Assembly (NCBI RefSeq): GCF_023283925.1 | Contig: NZ_JAKIKX010000005.1 | Span: 124,001 to 188,000 of the forward strand | Reading direction: 5' to 3' | DNA: 64,000 nucleotides | Origin: Shewanella marisflavi | GTDB taxonomy: Bacteria; Pseudomonadota; Gammaproteobacteria; Enterobacterales; Shewanellaceae | Shown here: positions 47,042-55,895 of the stretch, piece by piece | How positions within the stretch are numbered: position 1 is the stretch's first letter | Layout: each line of letters starts with the position of its first letter | Notes under the pieces: model-generated | The model's database searches: none | The model's input: the letters and a program-made list of their open reading frames with translations, nothing else | Told to the model about the DNA's origin: nothing | Made by a program: the position numbers and the translations under genes

Positions 47042-48637
47042 ATCATTACCACGGCTAACATCACCATGCAGTTTGGCTCTAAGCCACTGTTTGAAAACAT
47101 CTCAGTAAAATTTGGCGGCGGCAATCGTTACGGTCTTATCGGCGCCAATGGTTGTGGTAAATCAACCTTTATGAAGATCCTAGGCGGTGAGCTTGAGCCG
47201 ACATCGGGCAATGTTTCTCTGGATGTGAATGAGCGTCTGGGTAAGCTGAGCCAGAACCAGTTCGGCTACGAAGAGTTCAATGTTGTCGATACAGTGATCA
47301 TGGGACATACCGAGCTGTGGAAGGTGAAGCAGGAGCGCGATCGAATCTATTCGTTACCAGAGATGAGCGAAGAAGATGGCATCAAGGTGGCCGAGCTGGA
47401 GATGGAATTTGCCGAGATGGACGGTTACACCGCAGAAAGCCGTGCCGGCGAACTGCTACTCGGTGTAGGTATTCCGCTAGAGCAACATTTTGGTTTAATG
47501 AGCGAAATCGCCCCAGGCTTCAAGTTACGTGTGCTGTTGGCTCAGGCGCTATTTAGTGATCCAGATGTCTTACTGCTGGACGAACCCACCAACAACTTGG
47601 ATATCGATACCATCCGTTGGTTGCAAGAGATGCTCAACCAGCGTAACAGCACCATGATCATCATCTCGCACGACAGATACTTCCTCAACTCTGTGTGTAC
47701 CCACATGGCGGATCTCGATTATGGTGAGCTGCGTGTCTATCCGGGTAACTATGACGAATATATGACGGCGGCGACTCAGGCCCGTGAGCGTCTATTGTCT
47801 GACAATGCCAAGAAGAAAGCGCAAATTGCCGAGCTTCAAGGCTTCGTGGCGCGATTCTCTGCTAACGCCTCTAAGGCGAAGCAGGCGACTTCACGTGCTA
47901 AGCAGATCGATAAGATCAAGCTCGAAGAAGTTAAGGCATCAAGCCGTGTTAACCCTTTCATCCGCTTCGAGCAGGAGAAGAAACTTTTCCGTAATGCTTT
48001 GGTGGTTGAAGAGCTGTCTAAAGGTTATGACAACGGCCCGTTGTTTAAAGACTTCAACCTGATCGCCGAAGTGGGTGAGCGTATCGCCGTATTGGGTGAA
48101 AACGGTGTGGGTAAGACCACTATGTTACGCACCTTGATCCACGATATTCCACAGGATACAGGAACCATTCATTGGTCAGAAAACGCTGCCATTGGTTACT
48201 ACGCTCAGGATCATGAATCGGATTTCGAAAATGACATGACACTGTTTGATTGGATGAGTCAGTGGCGTAAACCAGAAGATGACGATCAGAGTGTACGTGG
48301 CTACCTTGGCCGTATGCTGTTTAGCTCCGACGATATTAAGAAGTCGGTACGCGTACTCTCAGGTGGTGAGAAGGGACGTATGCTGTTTGGTAAGCTGATC
48401 ATGCAAAAGCCAAACATTCTGGTGATGGATGAGCCGACGAACCACTTGGATATGGAATCTATCGAGTCACTGAACAATGCGCTGGAGATGTACGAAGGTA
48501 CCTTGATCTTCGTCAGTCATGACCGCGCTTTCGTGTCGTCACTGGCCACCCGCATCATAGAGATCACCCCACAGGGCGTGAATGACTTCAAGGGCACCTA
48601 TGATGAGTTCCTGCGCAGCAAAGGCGTAGAGGAATAA
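47042..48637 (+). CDS. ybiT: ABC-F family ATPase YbiT
   Basis: A cytoplasmic, soluble double ATPase of the ABC-F family that acts on ribosomes. Two nucleotide-binding domains are present: Walker [10 protein letters not shown] and GENGVGKTT, signature-like segments before [11 protein letters not shown] and [10 protein letters not shown], and the ABC-F linker rich in charged residues ([25 protein letters not shown]). Sequence is close to E. coli YbiT. The start needs care: the first normal codon is ATG at 47066, giving 523 residues and losing the first beta strand (ITTANIT). Family length (530 in E. coli, as I recall) and the GAGGG 7 bases upstream favour initiation at ATC 47042 or ATT 47045, a rare start type. 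The gene was interrupted and rebuilt by the inserted element. Confidence 0.9.
   Translation: MITTANITMQFGSKPLFENISVKFGGGNRYGLIGANGCGKSTFMKILGGELEPTSGNVSLDVNERLGKLSQNQFGYEEFNVVDTVIMGHTELWKVKQERDRIYSLPEMSEEDGIKVAELEMEFAEMDGYTAESRAGELLLGVGIPLEQHFGLMSEIAPGFKLRVLLAQALFSDPDVLLLDEPTNNLDIDTIRWLQEMLNQRNSTMIIISHDRYFLNSVCTHMADLDYGELRVYPGNYDEYMTAATQARERLLSDNAKKKAQIAELQGFVARFSANASKAKQATSRAKQIDKIKLEEVKASSRVNPFIRFEQEKKLFRNALVVEELSKGYDNGPLFKDFNLIAEVGERIAVLGENGVGKTTMLRTLIHDIPQDTGTIHWSENAAIGYYAQDHESDFENDMTLFDWMSQWRKPEDDDQSVRGYLGRMLFSSDDIKKSVRVLSGGEKGRMLFGKLIMQKPNILVMDEPTNHLDMESIESLNNALEMYEGTLIFVSHDRAFVSSLATRIIEITPQGVNDFKGTYDEFLRSKGVEE
47057..47066 (+). repeat. attR core of the integrated element
   Basis: AACATCACCA, identical to the left core at 39815-39824. 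The bases left of it belong to the element but encode the same residues (I-T-T-A) as the severed left piece with different third bases. Confidence 0.7.
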
Positions 48638-48680
48638 ATCTCGTCAGCTGTCAGTAGAACCTAGTCTGTTAGGCTAATAA

Positions 48681-48710
48681 AAAGCCCAAGTGAATCATCA
48701 CTTGGGCTTT
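48681..48710. terminator. Bidirectional terminator between ybiT and M17 peptidase gene
   Basis: Perfect arms AAAGCCCAAGTGA and TCACTTGGGCTTT. It serves both convergent genes. Confidence 0.92.
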
Positions 48711-48734
48711 ATTATCGCTTATTTTTGTATCAGG

Positions 48735-50096
48735 CTACTTGGCGAAGCGTTCGGCCAGGTAGTCGAACACGGCGCGGATACCGAAGGCTTCACCGCCGAT
48801 GGGGCGACCCGGTAGTTTGCGGGTATTCCAGGCCATAACGTCGAAATGGGTCCAGCTGATCTCCTCGTCGACGAAGGCTTCCAGGTAGAGGGCCGCCGTG
48901 ATGGCGCCGCCAAAGGGCACCTTGCCGCAGTTGGCCAGATCGGCGATATCACTGCCGGTCAGGTCAAAATAAGGCTTGTGCAGCGGCATACGCCACACAG
49001 GATCTTCTACCGCCAGACCGGATGCAGTGATCCCCGCTGCGACCTCATCATCGTTACTGAAGAAGCCAGGGAGCTCTGTGCCCAGGGCGATACGCATGGC
49101 GCCCGTGAGGGTCGCGAAATCGATCAGCAGAACGGGCTTGTCGTCATTGGCTTCGGCCAAGGCGTCACACAGTACCAGACGGCCTTCGGCGTCAGTGTTG
49201 TCAATTTCGACCGTAAGCCCCTTGCGGGTAGTGATCACATCACCTGGACGGAAGGCGTTGGCCGACACGGCGTTTTCCACCGCAGGCACCAATACACGCA
49301 GACGCACAGGCAAGTTAGCTGCCATGATCTGGTGGGCAAGGCCGATAACATGAGCAGCACCGCCCATATCTTTCTTCATCAGGCGCATGCCGGCACCAGG
49401 TTTAAGATCTAATCCGCCTGAGTCGAAGCAGACGCCTTTGCCCACCAAGGTGACCTTAGGTGCATCTTCATCGCCCCAGGTGAGGTCGATCAGGCGCGGC
49501 GCATTGTGGCTGGCGCGGCCGACCATATGAATGGTGGGGTAGTTGTGGGTTAGCAGGTCATCGCCGACTATCTGGGTGACCTTGGCACCAAATTCGGCTG
49601 CCAATGACTCCATGGTTTCGCCAAGGTGCTGAGGCATCATGTCGGCGGCAGGGGTGTTGACCAGATCGCGCACTATCGATACCGAACGCACCATCTGTAA
49701 GGTCTGGGCAACCAGTGCAGCGTCTTTGAGTACCAGTTGAGGGTAGGTCTTGTCGTTGCGCTTGTAGCGATCAAACTTGTAAGCGCCTAAGGCCCAGCTA
49801 AAGGCAGCGAGCTTACAGGTTTGCGCATCGGCATCGAGCAGGTATTGGCCTGCAGGTAGCTCGTTAACCAGATCGCCGAAAACCCAGTGGGAGTCTTTAT
49901 CATCGGTGACATAGAGGGCTTGGCTGAGTGCGCCCTCACTGCCTGGGATCAGGCTCATGCCTTTACCGCTGAATTGGGTGTTGGTTAACCAGTTTTTTAC
50001 CGTGTTGTCTTGGCTGCTTAGCCAGTCGTTATAATCATTGGTACTGAGCAGTGTCAGTGGGATCCCTTCGGAACCAGAGAGGAGTATTTGAGTCAT
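48735..50096 (-). CDS. M17-family leucyl aminopeptidase
   Basis: A 453-residue aminopeptidase. The C-terminal catalytic domain carries GKGVCFDSGGLDLKPGAGM (about 209-227), KKDMGGAAHV and the family signature NTDAEGR (290-296), whose acidic residues bind two metal ions. The N-terminal domain is shorter and unlike PepA, which fits the PepA-paralogue branch common in Shewanella and Vibrio. It removes N-terminal residues from peptides in the cytoplasm. Convergent with ybiT, and 72 bp downstream of the small LETM1-like gene on the same strand. Confidence 0.92.
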   Translation of the reverse strand: MTQILLSGSEGIPLTLLSTNDYNDWLSSQDNTVKNWLTNTQFSGKGMSLIPGSEGALSQALYVTDDKDSHWVFGDLVNELPAGQYLLDADAQTCKLAAFSWALGAYKFDRYKRNDKTYPQLVLKDAALVAQTLQMVRSVSIVRDLVNTPAADMMPQHLGETMESLAAEFGAKVTQIVGDDLLTHNYPTIHMVGRASHNAPRLIDLTWGDEDAPKVTLVGKGVCFDSGGLDLKPGAGMRLMKKDMGGAAHVIGLAHQIMAANLPVRLRVLVPAVENAVSANAFRPGDVITTRKGLTVEIDNTDAEGRLVLCDALAEANDDKPVLLIDFATLTGAMRIALGTELPGFFSNDDEVAAGITASGLAVEDPVWRMPLHKPYFDLTGSDIADLANCGKVPFGGAITAALYLEAFVDEEISWTHFDVMAWNTRKLPGRPIGGEAFGIRAVFDYLAERFAK

Positions 50097-50168
50097 TGGG
50101 CATCATCTTATTGAGGTCAAAATTCAACTTAGATTAGCATGCCCGCCCCTTGAGACGAAAGCGGAGGA

Positions 50169-50597
50169 TTATTCACTGCTGGCTTTTTCTACAGCCTTGA
50201 GAGCACGTTTAGTGGCTTGAGCCTCACGGCCAAGTTGCACCTTGCGTTCGGAGAGATTATTGAAGGAGCTGGGCAGTACTTCGACCCCGACTAACTTCCC
50301 CAGTTTTACCACTACGGGAATGGTGATAGGGGCAAAAGGCAGTACGGCAAAGACGCCAAGCCCCAGGCCTTTGATCAGGTCTGCCAGTTGCTTATTGGCC
50401 AGGCGAAGCTCCTCTTTACTGGCCTGTTTGCGGGTGTAACGCTTATAGGCAACCAACATATCCTTGGTTTCCTGTTTTTCCTGGGCCAGGGCATCTTTGA
50501 GCGCAAGCATGTCCCGTTTCAAACGCAGCCCAAAGCGGCGGCGACTAATGCGCAGCACTCTAAAAGGGGCCTTGTGTAACTTACGATAGATTTTCAT
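50169..50597 (-). CDS. LETM1-like small protein
   Basis: A 142-residue, very basic protein. Residues about 57-112 (KQASKEELRLANKQLADLIK, then GLGLGVFAVLPFAPITIPVVVKLGK and VLPSSF) resemble the ribosome-binding/LETM1 core, in which a hydrophobic segment ends with LLPSTF. The hydrophobic stretch 77-100 could be a membrane helix. The N- and C-termini are charged helices. In mitochondria LETM1 affects ion exchange and ribosome binding; the bacterial role is unknown. It is upstream of the M17 peptidase gene on the same strand. Confidence 0.65.
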   Translation of the reverse strand: MKIYRKLHKAPFRVLRISRRRFGLRLKRDMLALKDALAQEKQETKDMLVAYKRYTRKQASKEELRLANKQLADLIKGLGLGVFAVLPFAPITIPVVVKLGKLVGVEVLPSSFNNLSERKVQLGREAQATKRALKAVEKASSE

Positions 50598-50744
50598 GGC
50601 GCGATTGTCTCACAAGCTATCGATGAGACCCAACATTTAATATTGCTGTTTTTATGCTTGATACTCAGGGGGCTTAAGATCAATTTGGGCATGAACTTGA
50701 GCCTTTCCCTATGGCGCGTCAGTGAGGACAGTTCGTTACCATGC

Positions 50745-51308
50745 TCACTCACGCTTTTTTCCATTTAGGTAGGCGGCAATGAACGCCGGGCAAGGCTTAG
50801 CGGCCTGTTTATTCTGACTCACCATGGCCGAGACTATTGCCCCTTCTTTGAGTAGACAGATAAGGTCCAGCAGTGCGTCGTCTTGCTGCTCGAGATGCTC
50901 GCGAATCAGTTCTCTGACGGCCTGCTTATGATACTTGGCAAAGCGTGACACCTGACAGCGACTGTCGCCACATTCAATGGCCGAATTGATAAATAGGCAG
51001 CCATGAAATTCACTCAGCTCAGGCACGCGATCATTAAACCAATCATCGAGGGCGGCAAAGAGCCCCTCAATTTTACCAAAGTCGTCCTGGCCTTGGCTTA
51101 ATCTATGATTGAGCCAGTCGATGTAGATCTTGTGGCGGGTCTCAAGCACGGCAACGATCAGCGCCTCTTTGCTGCTGAAGTGGTGATAGAGAGTCTTCTT
51201 GGCCACCCCAGAGACTTTAAGCACCTCGTTGATGCCCACCAGATTGATCCCTCGCTCAATAAAGAGGCTGAGGGCGGTATCGATTAGTTGTTGTCGTTTA
51301 TCTGTCAT
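50745..51308 (-). CDS. TetR-family transcriptional repressor
   Basis: A 187-residue regulator. The N-terminal helix-turn-helix (residues about 8-52: QQLIDTALSLFIERGINLVG, then ISxVSGVAKKTLYHHFSSKEAL) is canonical; the C-terminal part is the ligand-binding domain with a conserved-looking HGCLFINSAIECGD block. It is divergent from the HPP membrane protein gene, and the gap holds two palindromes that overlap a promoter. It probably represses that gene and itself. The inducer is unknown. Confidence 0.92.
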   Translation of the reverse strand: MTDKRQQLIDTALSLFIERGINLVGINEVLKVSGVAKKTLYHHFSSKEALIVAVLETRHKIYIDWLNHRLSQGQDDFGKIEGLFAALDDWFNDRVPELSEFHGCLFINSAIECGDSRCQVSRFAKYHKQAVRELIREHLEQQDDALLDLICLLKEGAIVSAMVSQNKQAAKPCPAFIAAYLNGKKRE

Positions 51309-51330
51309 GATCGCCTCGCTTTTTTATATC

Positions 51331-51383
51331 TTGACATCGGTAGACCAGGTTGTCTACTCTTGCGGGTAGACAGACTTGTCTAC
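51331..51383 (+). promoter_or_regulatory. HPP gene promoter with two tandem TetR-type operators
   Basis: Two 18-bp palindromes, GTAGAC-N6-GTCTAC, at 51340-51357 and 51366-51383, have identical arms. A TTGACA -35 lies at 51331-51336 and a weak -10 (TCTACT) inside the first palindrome, so bound repressor would block RNA polymerase. The second copy lies in the leader. Confidence 0.8.
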
Positions 51384-51407
51384 ATTTATGGAGTGAAAGA
51401 GATCAAG

Positions 51408-51890
51408 ATGAATAAACTGGCTTTTGCGTTAATTTCTGGAATGGGTGCCGCCTTGGCGATTGGCCTCCTGTCATACGCCGAAACGCTGCAGTCCGATCTG
51501 GTGCTGTTGATGGTCCCGTTCGGTGCCACGGCTGTGTTGGTGTTTGGCGTGCCTGAGAGCCCGCTGGCGCAACCAAGAAACGTGATCTTCGGTCATCTGT
51601 TGACCTGCGCCATCGGCCTCTATTTTTTTCACTATGTCGGTGTCAATCCGTTTACCCTGGCTCTGGCCAGCGGCCTTGCTGTTAGCGCCATGCTACTGAC
51701 TAAAACAACTCATCCTCCGGCGGGTGCGACGCCGTTATTGGTGATGTTGACAGGCCAGGATTGGTGGTTTCTTTTATCGCCTGTGTTGACCGGGGCTGTG
51801 ATTATTGTGCTGGTGGGTAAGCTTATCGCGCTGATGCACAAACGTCTGGCACGCCAAAACCTGCAGCAGAGCCAAGCAGCGTTGGATTAA
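51408..51890 (+). CDS. HPP-family integral membrane protein
   Basis: A 160-residue protein with four to five hydrophobic helices. It carries the family hallmark THPPAGATPLLVM (His-Pro-Pro) and the FGATAVLVFGVPESPLAQPRNVIFGHL segment. HPP proteins are inner-membrane proteins; some act in nitrite transport, most are unassigned. The ATG at 51408 has a plausible ribosome binding site and follows two operators, so expression is probably controlled by the divergent TetR regulator. Confidence 0.9.
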   Translation: MNKLAFALISGMGAALAIGLLSYAETLQSDLVLLMVPFGATAVLVFGVPESPLAQPRNVIFGHLLTCAIGLYFFHYVGVNPFTLALASGLAVSAMLLTKTTHPPAGATPLLVMLTGQDWWFLLSPVLTGAVIIVLVGKLIALMHKRLARQNLQQSQAALD

Positions 51891-52080
51891 TGACCCGCAG
51901 CAACTACGACTTTTGTGCTTAATTTCAGGTATCTAGGTTGAAGTGGACTATACTTTTCATTCTGTTGGCGGCGCTTAACCGCTTTCCTATTCAGTGGCTA
52001 TTGCCGCAAGTAATGTGAGCACAGCGCCTGCAACGAATCATCGCCGTATGGCGGCTGTTCTGTTTAAGGATGAAACGTGA

Positions 52081-53571
52081 ATGCGCCACCCCATGAAGGC
52101 TTTTAAAATATACAGTTTGGCTATCTTGTATCTCGTCTTTCTCATCGCGGCGTTTTATATTTTGATGGCTAGCATTAATCAGTCTCAGCAGGACTGGAAG
52201 CATCACACCTATGAGGAACTGGATAAGACGGCCTTGTTTAACGATGCCATGGTGGCATTAGGCTACGGAGGCTTTATTCACGACTTCAAAAATGCCGTTA
52301 TTCGTCACGATCTCAGTTATTTGAGGCGCGCTGAAGCTGAGATTGAGCTAGGGCTGCGCTCATTAGGTAAGTATGCTCAGCTTGCTCCCGAACATGAGGC
52401 TCAGGTGAAGGCGATAGCGTCTGTCGTCGAACAATATCGACAACATCTGCCACGCCTGCGCCAGATGGTGGAGCAAAAGCGCGACGTTCAAGCTATCGAT
52501 TTGGCGGTGAGGGTGGATGACACTGCTGCAATTGCGGCGATAGCCACCATTCTTGCCAGTCAGAGCCAGGTGCCAAACAGCCTGTTTCAACGGGCGGAAA
52601 GTGCCCATCAACGTCTGAATCAAATGTTGCTGGTGATCCTCTTTGCCCTGGTGCTGGTAAGTATCTTAGTATTTAGTTTCATCCGATATGTGAATAAACG
52701 TCTGGCCATCAAGCTAAAAGATCTCGAAGTGATCTTTCGCTGTGCGCCCAATGCCATCTTTTCGGTCAACGAGCATGGCACCATCATCTCTGCCAATCGG
52801 GAAACCATGCGGCTGTTTGGATTTTCTGAGCGGGCGCTAAATAAAATAAATGTCGATGATCTGGTGCCCAGTGCTACCAAGGAGAAGCATAAGAAGCTGC
52901 GTATGGAGTTTCAAAAGTCAGACCGGGTGCAACCCATGTCCCAACGTAATACTACTTTTTACGGTAAGAAATTGAATGGTGATGTTTTTCCCGCCAGTAT
53001 CTCTATCGCCACCTATGGGGTTGGTGGTGAGAAACACAGCATTGTGGTGATTAAAGATCTCAGTGACGAGATGCAGTATAAGTCTCAGGCCAATACCGAT
53101 CCCTTAACCAAGGTCGCCAATCGTCGCGCCATTAACCATCAACTGGCGGCAGCGATTAGTCGCAGCAATCGACAGCAGACCTCGCTGGCGGTGTGTATCT
53201 TCGATATCGATCATTTCAAGGCGGTCAACGATAAGCATGGTCATCTGGTGGGCGATGACGTGTTGCAGCGGGTGGCTAAAATCTTCAAAGAGGCGATACG
53301 TAAGACAGATTTTGTTGGCCGCTGGGGGGGCGAGGAGTTTGTGATCATTCTCGAGGATACCGACAGCGAAGGGGCGACCTCTTTCGCCGACAAACTCAGG
53401 CAAGATATCAAACATCTCAGCCAAGAGAGCGACTTTCCGGTGGCTATCACCGTCAGCGCCGGCGTCTCACTCTATCGCTGGGACGATGATCAAGACAGGC
53501 TGTTTAATGATGCGGATCAGGCGCTCTATCGGGCTAAAGAGAATGGCCGCGACTGTGTTGTCGTGATCTAG
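52081..53571 (+). CDS. Membrane-bound diguanylate cyclase with PAS domain
   Basis: A 496-residue inner-membrane sensor enzyme. Two transmembrane helices (about residues 10-30 and 180-202) enclose a periplasmic helical domain with the motif GYGGFIHDFKNAVIR. A PAS domain follows (about 215-325) and then a GGDEF domain with the active-site motif GGEEF (416-420). The product is c-di-GMP. An RxxD inhibitory site (RKTD, 407-410) lies five residues before GGEEF, so feedback inhibition is likely. No EAL domain is present. The start could also be the ATG at 52093. Confidence 0.93.
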   Translation: MRHPMKAFKIYSLAILYLVFLIAAFYILMASINQSQQDWKHHTYEELDKTALFNDAMVALGYGGFIHDFKNAVIRHDLSYLRRAEAEIELGLRSLGKYAQLAPEHEAQVKAIASVVEQYRQHLPRLRQMVEQKRDVQAIDLAVRVDDTAAIAAIATILASQSQVPNSLFQRAESAHQRLNQMLLVILFALVLVSILVFSFIRYVNKRLAIKLKDLEVIFRCAPNAIFSVNEHGTIISANRETMRLFGFSERALNKINVDDLVPSATKEKHKKLRMEFQKSDRVQPMSQRNTTFYGKKLNGDVFPASISIATYGVGGEKHSIVVIKDLSDEMQYKSQANTDPLTKVANRRAINHQLAAAISRSNRQQTSLAVCIFDIDHFKAVNDKHGHLVGDDVLQRVAKIFKEAIRKTDFVGRWGGEEFVIILEDTDSEGATSFADKLRQDIKHLSQESDFPVAITVSAGVSLYRWDDDQDRLFNDADQALYRAKENGRDCVVVI

Positions 53572-53592
53572 ATAGTGTTTTATGGACGGGGA

Positions 53593-54336
53593 TTAGCCCG
53601 TCCGCAGTGCCAATAAAGCCGGAATATCTAACGGCGCCGAGTAGCGGCAAAAGCTCGGTTCCTTGCTGTCGATGGCGTGGATAGACATGCGGTCGGCCAG
53701 CTCATTGCCCTCAATGCCCACATGCGCCGCCACATGAGTGAGTTTGATGGTCGCTTTTAAACTGTCATATAACTCATGGGCTTGCTGAATGATCTCAAGA
53801 TTGGCTATCTCGCCGGTTTTACGTTGCCAGCCCTTGGCCTTCCAACCATAGGCCCAGTTGGTGATGCAATTGATCGCATACTGGGAGTCACTGTGAATAT
53901 GCACGCTCTTGCCCAGTTTACTATATTGCTGCGCCATTAAGAGAGCCTGATATAGGGCGTTTAACTCGGCGGTGTTATTGGTGCCCTTGGGGTTATAAAG
54001 CCCATACCAGAGCTCAGTCAATTCACCCGCTTGATAGAGTGCCAGGCCTGAGCCTGCTTCGCCGGGATTGGGCTCACAGCCGCCATCGGTATAGATATCG
54101 ATATCGCTGTCGGGGTGTTCACTCGCGGCGATCTGACTGCTTGCTTTGCGACTGGCCGTTTTAGGCTTGCTGGTCTGAGAGGGCTTAGCGCCAAAGGCGG
54201 CCTCTGCTTCTGCCAATGTCTTGAAGGATTTATAGCGCGCCCCGGCAAAGCCGTCCACTAGCGCCTTGGTTTGCGGCCAACTGGTAAAGATGCCCGTCTC
54301 GCGTCCTGCCCATACCACATAATATTTGCTTGCCAT
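53593..54336 (-). CDS. rnhA: Ribonuclease HI with N-terminal hybrid-binding domain
   Basis: A 247-residue enzyme. Residues 1-50 (KYYVVWAGRETGIFTSWPQT, then AGARYKSFKTLAEAEAAF) are the RNA/DNA hybrid-binding (viroplasmin-like) domain; a lysine/serine-rich linker follows; the catalytic domain begins at YTDGGCEPNPGEAGSG. The acidic catalytic residues are in DGGC, AELNAL, HSDSQYAI and ELAD. This is the eukaryote-like RNase H1 plan also found in many bacteria; a second, shorter rnhA is usually elsewhere in the genome. Convergent with the diguanylate cyclase gene, 21 bp apart. Confidence 0.92.
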   Translation of the reverse strand: MASKYYVVWAGRETGIFTSWPQTKALVDGFAGARYKSFKTLAEAEAAFGAKPSQTSKPKTASRKASSQIAASEHPDSDIDIYTDGGCEPNPGEAGSGLALYQAGELTELWYGLYNPKGTNNTAELNALYQALLMAQQYSKLGKSVHIHSDSQYAINCITNWAYGWKAKGWQRKTGEIANLEIIQQAHELYDSLKATIKLTHVAAHVGIEGNELADRMSIHAIDSKEPSFCRYSAPLDIPALLALRTG

Positions 54337-54356
54337 CGGTTTCTCTTTCCCTTGAA

Positions 54357-54932
54357 TTAATCGGCTTGTTTGCAGCTTTGCAGTAACTTGACGAAGAAGG
54401 CCTCGCCCTTACGTTCGGCAAAAGCGATATTGCGCTCGGGGATAGACTCTGGATCGTCATAATCGGCCAAGGCGCGCTCCATACTGGCTTCTCGTATGAT
54501 ATGCAGTGTTGGGTAAGGGGCCCTGTTGGTGTAGTTTGCTGCGCTGTCTTGGGGCTCGCCTTCGAAACAGTAATCCGGGTGGAAACTGGCGAGCTGAAAG
54601 ACCCCCTCAAAGCCCTGCTCGATAAGCAGGTCGTTGGCGATATCCACCAGATCTAGGTAGAGATAAAAGCCCTCAAAGCCCCGTGGCATGATAAACAGTG
54701 TGGTCTCGATTTGTGGCTGTTGCTCCAGCAAATGACATTCCTGAATCAGCTCATCCAATACTTTATCAATCTGACTATGCTGGGCGACCGTATAGCGGAT
54801 GCTGTTACGCTCCACTTCACGGCGGGCAAAGGGGCAGATGTTGTATTTCATGATCACCTTTTCCACCCAATTCTGGGTCTCTAAGGCGATTGGCGCATCC
54901 TCAGCGCTGTGATTGACCTGTGTATCAGACAC
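54357..54932 (-). CDS. DUF1415 family protein
   Basis: A 191-residue cytoplasmic protein with the DUF1415 pattern: WVEKVIMKYNICPFARREVE at the N-terminus, FIMPRGFEGFYLYLDLVDIA and VFQLASFHPDYCFEGEPQDS with NRAPYPTLHIIRE. The family has no known function. It lies between rnhA (20 bp) and the LysE exporter gene (21 bp) on the same strand, so the three may be cotranscribed. Confidence 0.88.
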   Translation of the reverse strand: MSDTQVNHSAEDAPIALETQNWVEKVIMKYNICPFARREVERNSIRYTVAQHSQIDKVLDELIQECHLLEQQPQIETTLFIMPRGFEGFYLYLDLVDIANDLLIEQGFEGVFQLASFHPDYCFEGEPQDSAANYTNRAPYPTLHIIREASMERALADYDDPESIPERNIAFAERKGEAFFVKLLQSCKQAD

Positions 54933-54953
54933 CGGCAGCTCCGTTTGATCTCG

Positions 54954-55550
54954 TTATTGAGGAGCGATCATAGGGATGATAGAGGCCACAAGCAAGAGTG
55001 CCATGGCAATGTTAAAGCCTTTTTGTTGACGTTGATTTTTAAGTAACCGTTTGAGTGCCACACCAAAGCCTAACCATACCAGGGCGCAGGGCAGTGCCAC
55101 GCTGAAGAAGACGCTGGCGATGGTGAGAACTTGTCGTGTTAGTGGTTGGTCAATCACAGTAAAGGTCGCAATAGCGCCCACGGCCATGATCCAGCCCTTA
55201 GGGTTGACCCATTGAAAGGCCGCCGCTTGGAGAAAAGAGAGTGGCTTGGCGGTCTGTTTACCCTCCATCTTACTGCTGCTGTTGGCGATGAGCCAAGACA
55301 GATAGAGCAGGTAGGCGATACCAATATATTTGATGATCAGGTGCAAGAGTGGGTAGGCCTGAAAGACGGCGCTCAATCCCAAACCGATCGCCAGAACCAT
55401 GCAGGGAAAGCCAATACAAATCCCCGCCAGGTGGGGCAGACTGGGCTTGATGCCAAAATTGACGCCAGAGGTCATCAACATAATGTTGTTGGGCCCAGGG
55501 GTGATCCCTGAGGAAAAGGCGAAAAGGGCGATGGCAAAAACCAGTTCCAT
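54954..55550 (-). CDS. LysE-family amino acid exporter
   Basis: A 198-residue inner-membrane exporter with about six hydrophobic helices. The first helix contains the family motif SSGITPGPNNIMLM, and GVNFGIKPSLPHLAGICIG follows. RhtB/LysE proteins export amino acids or homoserine lactones; the substrate is unknown. I chose the ATG at 55550, which gives the typical N-terminus MELVFAIALFAFSSG, instead of the longer frame that starts at 55607. Confidence 0.9.
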   Translation of the reverse strand: MELVFAIALFAFSSGITPGPNNIMLMTSGVNFGIKPSLPHLAGICIGFPCMVLAIGLGLSAVFQAYPLLHLIIKYIGIAYLLYLSWLIANSSSKMEGKQTAKPLSFLQAAAFQWVNPKGWIMAVGAIATFTVIDQPLTRQVLTIASVFFSVALPCALVWLGFGVALKRLLKNQRQQKGFNIAMALLLVASIIPMIAPQ

Positions 55551-55895
55551 GTAGCGTGTGTCTCTAGTACCTGTTAACGATGGCCTATGATCGCCGACAT
55601 AAGACATTCTGACCAGAAAAATTTCCCAACCTTTTGCATATTTTATAACTCACTGTAAATCATTAACTATTTAGCTTTAAATCGGCAGATTTACCTATCT
55701 GGTGATGTAAATCTTCTCTGTCTCGCTTGCAATTATATATTGTATAAAATATAACTTGCCTGCAATAAATTGTTAACTACGGGTTAACAAGGATGTGCTA
55801 AATGCTCGATAACGACACCTCAAAGAAGGTGAATTGAGTGACTTAAACCTGAGTAATGATCGGCTCGCCCGAGCCGATAGGTCTGGAGACCAACT
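55551..55895. promoter_or_regulatory. Intergenic region before the collagenase gene
   Basis: A 345-bp AT-rich gap between divergent genes. Two RNA hairpins lie just before the collagenase start (listed separately). No certain promoter was recognised, and there is no other gene. Confidence 0.55.
55859..55891 (+). promoter_or_regulatory. Tandem hairpins over the collagenase ribosome binding site
   Basis: ATCGGCTCG and CGAGCCGAT (55859-55878) form a 9-bp perfect stem-like palindrome; directly after it GGTCT-GG-AGACC (55880-55891) can fold over the GGAG ribosome binding site (55885-55888). This suggests control of translation by RNA structure. Confidence 0.5.

Larger units (their letters stand above)
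39815..47066 (+). mobile_element. Integrated genetic element in the 5' end of ybiT
   Basis: About 7.25 kb bounded by a 10-bp direct repeat. The recombinase gene lies next to the left end and reads inward, the usual layout for large-serine-recombinase elements. The inside is AT-richer, uses different codons and encodes mostly unrecognised proteins. No capsid, portal, terminase or conjugation gene was seen, so it is more like a small integrative island, plasmid or satellite than a full prophage. A small resolvase, an IS66 remnant and res-like repeats in the right third suggest that this part was acquired separately. Confidence 0.8.

Noticed and set aside
39815..47066. Complete prophage or conjugative element
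   Set aside because: No capsid, terminase, tail, lysis, relaxase or type IV secretion genes are seen in 7.25 kb.
48846..49412. 188-codon plus-strand frame
   Set aside because: Antisense shadow of the M17 aminopeptidase.
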